Source: Endocalyx cinctus (taxonomy: Eukaryota > Ascomycota > Sordariomycetes > Amphisphaeriales > Apiosporaceae). From it: a stretch of DNA of 64,000 nt. Shown piece after piece: positions 59,036-64,000 of the stretch. The notes beneath the pieces were generated by a model. The model saw nothing but the letters and a program-made list of their open reading frames with translations. It did no database searches and had not been told where the DNA came from. How positions within the stretch are numbered: position 1 is the first letter of the stretch; the number at the start of each line of letters is the position of its first letter. Position numbers and translations under genes: made by a program. The stretch spans positions 3,300,171 through 3,364,170 of the forward strand of contig BCKC01000002.1 in assembly GCA_001600455.1 (NCBI GenBank). Direction: 5' to 3'.

Positions 59036-60080
59036 TGGCAGTCTGGTACGTGTAGGCTGTGTATACTGACTAACGATGATCAACAGAATCAATCTACAAC
59101 ATTACTAATGGGTGGAATTGTTCGGCTACCAGCTCCACCCCCAAAATCCCCCGGGTTACGCCTCAGAGCCGCATTGTCGACGTAGCAACAGGCACTGGGT
59201 AATGATTTCTACTCCAACATTCGACCATTTTCAAATAGGTGACTAATTTTGTCAATTAAATTGTAGGGTGTTACGCAATTGAGCACGCAAGTAATGCACA
59301 CGGTGCAACTGGATGGATTGGACGTCTCACTCAAGGCAACGCCACCCGTTGAATTGCTAACCCCTCCAATATTTCATTTCGCCTGTGGAATATCAGAGAG
59401 GATATTCCTCCTGAACTGATTGGAGTTTACGGTGTTGTGCATATCCGCCTGCTCGTATTCGTGCTACGCGACGACGAGATCGCCGAAATACTCCAGAAAT
59501 TTATGAAGCTTCTCAGTAAAGATCTCAAAAAAATTTTCCCCCTTCGTCCCAGTTAAATCAAAAATCATTTGGTCTAACCGATACATCTCTCTCACCAGAA
59601 CCCGGAGGCTTCCTCCAATGGACCGAAGGAGACATGTCAGCCGGTCGCGTCGAGAAGACTCGGCCCGAAAACAAGACGGACGGTATCCCGGGCCTCGTTA
59701 CTACGTCGCGGAAGCAGAACCGGCGGATCGACCCCACCTGGGTGCCCCAACTGCCGGAGCTCCATGGAGCGGGCCCGGTTTTGACGATATCGAAGTGGAT
59801 ACGCAGACCGGCCCGGGGTACCTCAAAATTTGCCGCGCACGAATGTAACTTGAACCTGCATGAACTCATCGCGCGGAGCACCGGGAACAAGGCATTCGCC
59901 GAGGAGCTGGGAGCGTATTATGCCGGCGGTACTAGAGGAAACACGGATGGGGGGCTATGTCGGTATTTCCCAGATGGGCCGTGGTGGGGCGAAAAGCAAC
60001 TGTGGTGTAAACATTCAATATCCTGGAGGTTTATCCATATATATCAAGGTAAGTGGCATAACCTGGCACCACGCTAATGA
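59036..60080 (+). pseudogene. Decayed UMTA/LaeA-like SAM-dependent methyltransferase
   Basis: Successive plus-strand fragments recover the family in order: INLQHY, an in-frame TAA at 59106-59108, WVELFGYQLHPQNPPG; frame change; SRIVDVATGTG (SAM motif I) running into a GTAATG donor; VQLDGLDVSLKATPP; frame change; REDIPPELIGVYGVVHIRLL and LRDDEIAEILQKFMKLL; a donor GTAAAG and acceptor ACCAG giving KPGGFLQWTEGD; further frame changes through GFDDIEVDTQ to CNLNLHELIARSTGNKAFAE and LEETR. Intron borders survive while at least one stop and several frameshifts block translation. The relics match fungal UMTA-type methyltransferases that accompany secondary-metabolite genes. No intact product is possible. 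Confidence 0.8.
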
Positions 60081-60689
60081 GAAGATCTATGGATGTTAGA
60101 GAAAAGACGTACGCTACCACAGGTACTAGCTGTTGGGTATAGAGCAAGCTATTTCAAGATTTCTTTACGATTACCGTTTTTTTTTCTTTTTCTATTGTTA
60201 CAATATAGGTGTAATTGGTTGGCATTTTCTGTCCGCAGCTATGGGGATGTTTGTAAGTTCGAATTTTAGCTTGGAGGACATTAATAACTTAAACGGATAA
60301 CCTTCCGTAATAAAACCGGTTAATATCGCAGTTTATTATGTTAAAAGTTATTTACGGAAAAAGACTTATGCAAATTTTTATTTTTATGATGTGTTCAGTT
60401 CCAAGACATAACTCAGACTAGGCTCAGGCTAGGATTCGGTTTAAAGCGGCGTGCTCAGGTACACATCAAGCACCCAATCCAAGTTAAAGAATAGTGAGTT
60501 TTTACAGCTGGTAATAGGCTACTTAGCAGCTGGATCGAACGACCGATTGATAACTCCAAGCCGACCACCAAGAAAGCTCTCATATCACTGCAGTTACTAC
60601 TACAAAGTGAATACCAACCAATTCTCTCCTCCCCCGAGGACTGAACAATCACGTAGATACTTAGAATCGATTTATTTATATACTCCGCC
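60081..60689. other. Spacer upstream of complex I subunit gene
   Basis: AT-rich, with a T run near 60180 and a short direct repeat aggct near 60420. It should contain the complex I subunit promoter. No gene is supported. Confidence 0.5.
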
Positions 60690-61235
60690 ATGTACGCCAC
60701 AAGGTACAAACGATCCCCAATAAGTTCCTTCTTCGATTCAATTGCAAAACTTCTTAAAAAAAGCTCGCACGCAATTGCTGAGGCTAACTAACGATCGTGA
60801 TCCGGAAACGTAGAATACTCCGAGCTGCTCATAACGGGCCTAAGCCCAGCATCACCGGTTTCGACATCAGGAAATTCAAAGCAGCCGCTTCCGAGCGACG
60901 ATACGATCCGTGGGAGAGAGCGTTAGTTCCTATACCAAATTTCCTTATATATAAACCAAACCAAGTTTCGCGAAACCGCTCAATTTCCCCTTCCCGCCTC
61001 CGTTGAGCACCAATTTTCGCCTTTGAAACTTTTCTTCTTCTTTTTACTAACTATCCTTCGGAAATTTTTGAAAAATAGTGAGGCCTGGCGATACACCGGA
61101 GAGTTCTCGAGATGGAACCGATTCAGGGGCTCTTTCCCGGGACTGGGCATCGCGACCGTAGCCTTCATCGCTTATCTCGGATACGAGCAGATGTTTCTGA
61201 CGGAGGAGCACCATCACGACGAAGGACACCACTGA
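60690..61235 (+). CDS. Mitochondrial complex I B12-like subunit (NDUFB3)
   Basis: Three-exon model: 60690..60703, exon 2 ending 60921, 61079..61235. Exon 2 reads SITGFDIRKFKAAASERRYD and PWER; exon 3 AEAWRYTGEFSRWNRFRGSF and PGLGIATVAFIAYLGYEQMF, ending in the histidine-rich EEHHHDEGHH. This is the small single-pass membrane subunit of NADH:ubiquinone oxidoreductase. The helix is PGLGIATVAFIAYLGYEQMF. Exon 2 can start at 60850 (AG|C, 80-residue product) or 60814 (cgtag|A, 92 residues); both keep frame. The CTAACTAAC branch near 60784 favours the nearer acceptor at 60813, whereas the family's short N-terminus favours the later one. The 14-base first exon (MYAT + 2 bases) is inferred. Confidence 0.8.
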
Positions 61236-62198
61236 GCTGATCAATCACACGAATTCGAAGCAGAGAAACAAAGAAAAAAAAAAGCGAAAATATAATGTTC
61301 TTTAAGGAAGGGGGGCAATGAATAGAGAACAACCTGTATATAGGAATACCCGGTCGATCCCCGTCACGTCGAAAGCACGAGGATAAAAATAGTGTAAACT
61401 AAGTCTATGGAAAGAGCTTTTCTTTTGTACCTTTTCCCCCTCGGCTAGCTGTGCTATCCTGTACTGTTGGCACCCTGTACGTGGATGTCGAGTGGTGTTT
61501 ATCGGGGACGGGTGGGAACTATTAGACGAAGCCTACACGGATGGGAATGGACTATTCAAATACAATAACAGAAAAAAAGAAACTAATAAAAATACACTTG
61601 ACCATCGATTAATTGAGTTATGGCATTCTTTACTTCAGGGAAAGGAACTGGATCATCTGATTACCACATTTCACCATGCTTCATAATGGCTTTCCTAGCT
61701 CGTGATTATTATATGTACCCATCTCATCTCTCCCTGCCTAACCTAAGACTCACCACATTCATCTACGGCCCAGGGAGATATCTTAGCGAACAAACATCAC
61801 GGTCAATGCGGCAGACGTGCTCAAAAATGGCAAAAGTACTCGGTACGCACGGCTGGTATTTTAATTGATGGTGCTTGCTCTACACTCTAGTTTATTTCCC
61901 GCTATGCGTAAATTATATCACATGCAAACCACAAAGATTTCGTCCATCCTTAGCGATGATTTCCCCAGCAAAACGCCCTTTAACGCCAAATGATAACACC
62001 TTTTTTTTTTCCCCTTGACGCCTTTCGGTTATATGCATTTTCTTTTTTTTTTTTGCTGTTGTCCAATCTAGATTATGTATAATGTTTACCATTCTAAACC
62101 GAGCTAGATAAATGATCCCTCATGCATATGATAAAGATATCCCAATGATGGGGTTTAAGATAAGACGAAATTTCGGTTTTTTTTTTTTTGGGTTTGTT
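61236..62198. other. Convergent spacer, complex I subunit / coiled-coil gene
   Basis: Holds two 3' regions. T runs near 62000, 62045 and 62176. Open frames at 61492-61868 are unrecognised. Confidence 0.55.
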
Positions 62199-63899
62199 TT
62201 ACTCGGCACGTATGCCATTTACCACATCCAAAGCCCCGTCAACCACGACCTCGAGCTGCGCGACCCTATGCTTGAGCGACTTATTCTCGTCTCTCAGCAG
62301 GCTAACCGTATCCCAAGCGACGCTGGCGTCCTGACCTTTGCAATTCCGACACCCGTCCTCGACCGCCTCCGCGTCGCCCGAGATACCCTTGACCAACTTC
62401 TGGAAAGCCGTCAACTGCTGCTGTGGTTGCTGCGGTTGCTGTTGCTGCTGCGGATGTAGCGACGACGGTCTAGATTGCTGCTTAGACGGTACCGTCAGGT
62501 TCGGTTTCTGATACAGGCCCGACGATCCGTCGAACATCCGTTCGCTCGAAGTTTCCGTCGCGCTCGTCACGACGGTCGGGCTCCGGCTGCGCGAGAACAC
62601 GCTCACGCTCTCGGACTCGCCGGCGCTGCTGCCGCTGCGATAAGAACGATACGCCGAGTCGGAATCGACGCCCACGCCGCCGATTTCCGACGTCGTCGTT
62701 CCCGAGCCGGCGCTCTCGCGCTTCCCCCTCTCGCGCCACCTCCTCTCCTCCTCGTACAGGTCCGTGGCGGTCACGTCGATGATACCTCCTTCTTCTTCTT
62801 CTTCTTCTTCACCCCTCGCGAGCATCTTCTCCCGAATCAGGACCCGCTGCCTCTCCTCCCGACGGGCCTTCTTCTCGGCCTCGAGCTCGGCCACGAGCGA
62901 GAGCATGGCCTTCTCCTGATCGGCCGCGCGGGCCGCCATGTTCTCGAGCTGGGTCCTGAGGTGGACGGCCCGCAGCCGGGCCTCCTCGGCCTCCTCGGCC
63001 TGGGCCTCGCGCTCGGCCTCGAGCTCCCGCAGCTGCGACGCGCGCCGCCGGTACGCGTCCTGCATCCGGCGCAGGAGCCCGCCCGCGTTCATCTGCAGGT
63101 TCTTGTACGCGGCCGGGGAGAAGGACGGCGAGGTGGGCGAAGGCGACGACGGGGTTGTGGGCGAGGGGGATTGCGGTGGTGGGTATAGTATGGAGTCGAT
63201 GTCTAGAGCGCATAGCTCGTCGTCGAGGATCCGCGGATCTACCGTCCGGTTTTGGTTGTTATTGGACGTCGTTAATCGCGTGGTCAGGGCCGAGACCGAG
63301 GAGGTGATGAACCCGAAACGGGACTGCGTCGCGCTCTTAGGCGTCGACTCGACAGACGGCGCTCCTACTCCTCGTATAGACCTCGGCGTCGCGGAAAATG
63401 AAGCGGGAGAGGCGGCGGCTCCTCCTCCGTCAGCTCCTGAGGGTGTGGATGGGCCGCTTAACCAGCCGCTAAATCGTGACGGCGAGTTATCGGGGCGGCG
63501 CCCCGTTCGTCCATCGCCGGTGAGCGGCATGCCTTGTGATTGATGTCTCGTATGTGATGTTATCAGCGTAGGTGGTCGTATTGGAGTATTCGGGTTTAGG
63601 GGTGAGCTGGTGGCGATAGGTAAGGATTGTTGTCGTTGGTGGTGATAGTGATTATGCAAATGTGTGGAAGAGGGTGGTAGGCCGACACGTTCATTCCTGA
63701 ATGATATCACGTTGCTATTATTATCATGTCCAGGCTTCGGTAACGCTGTTTCGTTTGGATAGAAAGTCGGCGAAGGATCAAGTTGATTATGCTTTTGACT
63801 CGTAGGACTTCTTCCAGGGTATTCGTGAGAAGTTAGCTGATTTGTTTCCTCCATTTTCGAATCCTGGGCCGCAGAGCGGGTGGTGGTCTCCCTTAGCAT
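62199..63899 (-). CDS. Large coiled-coil protein of unknown function
   Basis: A single frame of 566 residues. The first ATG is at 63899; a second at 63854 (MEETNQLTSHE) gives 551 residues and may be the true start. The N-terminal half is serine/proline-rich, with a conserved-looking patch SRFSGWLSGPSTPSGADGGG. Residues about 265-370 form a strong charged coiled coil starting AAYKNLQMNAGGLLRRMQDA. A polyE run, a serine-rich zone and a Q/P-rich run (HPQQQQQPQQPQQQ) precede a short C-terminal block LTAFQKLVKGISGDAEAVED with CRNCKGQ, then LLRDENKSLKHRVAQLEVVV. The order is reminiscent of uncharacterised fungal proteins; no enzyme motif. The CxxC near the end is noteworthy but not a known domain. 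Confidence 0.8.
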   Translation of the reverse strand: MLRETTTRSAAQDSKMEETNQLTSHEYPGRSPTSQKHNQLDPSPTFYPNETALPKPGHDNNSNVISFRNERVGLPPSSTHLHNHYHHQRQQSLPIATSSPLNPNTPIRPPTLITSHTRHQSQGMPLTGDGRTGRRPDNSPSRFSGWLSGPSTPSGADGGGAAASPASFSATPRSIRGVGAPSVESTPKSATQSRFGFITSSVSALTTRLTTSNNNQNRTVDPRILDDELCALDIDSILYPPPQSPSPTTPSSPSPTSPSFSPAAYKNLQMNAGGLLRRMQDAYRRRASQLRELEAEREAQAEEAEEARLRAVHLRTQLENMAARAADQEKAMLSLVAELEAEKKARREERQRVLIREKMLARGEEEEEEEGGIIDVTATDLYEEERRWRERGKRESAGSGTTTSEIGGVGVDSDSAYRSYRSGSSAGESESVSVFSRSRSPTVVTSATETSSERMFDGSSGLYQKPNLTVPSKQQSRPSSLHPQQQQQPQQPQQQLTAFQKLVKGISGDAEAVEDGCRNCKGQDASVAWDTVSLLRDENKSLKHRVAQLEVVVDGALDVVNGIRAE

Positions 63900-64000
63900 T
63901 GTCTGATATGATATCTCGTTTCAGGGGTCGGTGGGAACAATGGATAGCATGGGAAGGAATATTCTCCAGAGAAAAAAAGAGGAATAGGTAATAAAAAGCC

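Noticed and set aside
1..64000. CRISPR arrays, operons, prophage or bacterial insertion sequences
   Set aside because: Genome is fungal with introns; no regular repeat-spacer array or transposase was found.

Overview
This window comes from the nuclear genome of a filamentous ascomycete (Pezizomycotina, most likely a Sordariomycete; order not determinable by eye). The evidence is monocistronic genes on both strands, short GT-AG introns (mostly 50-150 bases) with CTAAC-like branch points, GC-richer exons in AT-rich and homopolymer-rich spacers, CT-rich tracts before start codons, and fungal-specific proteins (DASH subunit, Rho4, PPG1 phosphatase with acidic insert, 2EXR protein, UMTA-type methyltransferase relic). 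There are no operons, CRISPR arrays or convincing tRNA/rRNA genes. Gene models below were spliced by hand from reading frame, splice consensus and family conservation.

Layout. 1-8.7 kb: 3' end of the lariat debranching enzyme, elongin C (three exons, one of 49 bases), RHO4 GTPase, DASH subunit DAD1, and a PPG1-type phosphatase whose open frame continues into an unusual N-terminal membrane-anchor region. 9.9-13.3 kb: accessory block with a sulfotransferase-fold protein and a cytochrome P450, convergent. 14.5-26.8 kb: UPF3 (nonsense-mediated decay) with an apparently perfect in-frame 276-base tandem duplication, a 2EXR protein, and two unrecognised coiled-coil proteins separated by a 4.3 kb AT-rich spacer. 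30-34.4 kb: V-ATPase subunit a (VPH1 type) and a second sulfotransferase-fold protein. 35.5-38.2 kb: a four-exon fungal membrane protein of unknown function. 41.3-48.3 kb: aldehyde dehydrogenase, eIF5, and CBF1, whose own upstream region carries a 12-base palindromic Cbf1 site. 50.9-55.6 kb: GID E3 ligase subunit FYV10 and CAF1 deadenylase, convergent. 56.6-60.1 kb: eroded accessory block with a possible gene relic, an intact 2-oxoglutarate oxygenase and a clear methyltransferase pseudogene. 60.7-63.9 kb: complex I B12/NDUFB3-like subunit and a large coiled-coil protein.

The genes do not form one pathway. Several act in RNA turnover and translation (DBR1, UPF3, CAF1, eIF5); others serve cell polarity, chromosome segregation, vacuolar acidification, carbon metabolism and ubiquitin ligation. 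Accessory oxidative/transferase genes lie between them, with signs of decay near 57-60 kb. I saw no convincing new multi-gene system. The observations most worth checking are the membrane-anchor extension of the PPG1 phosphatase, the UPF3 duplication, the probable CBF1 self-site and the decayed methyltransferase/oxygenase pair.
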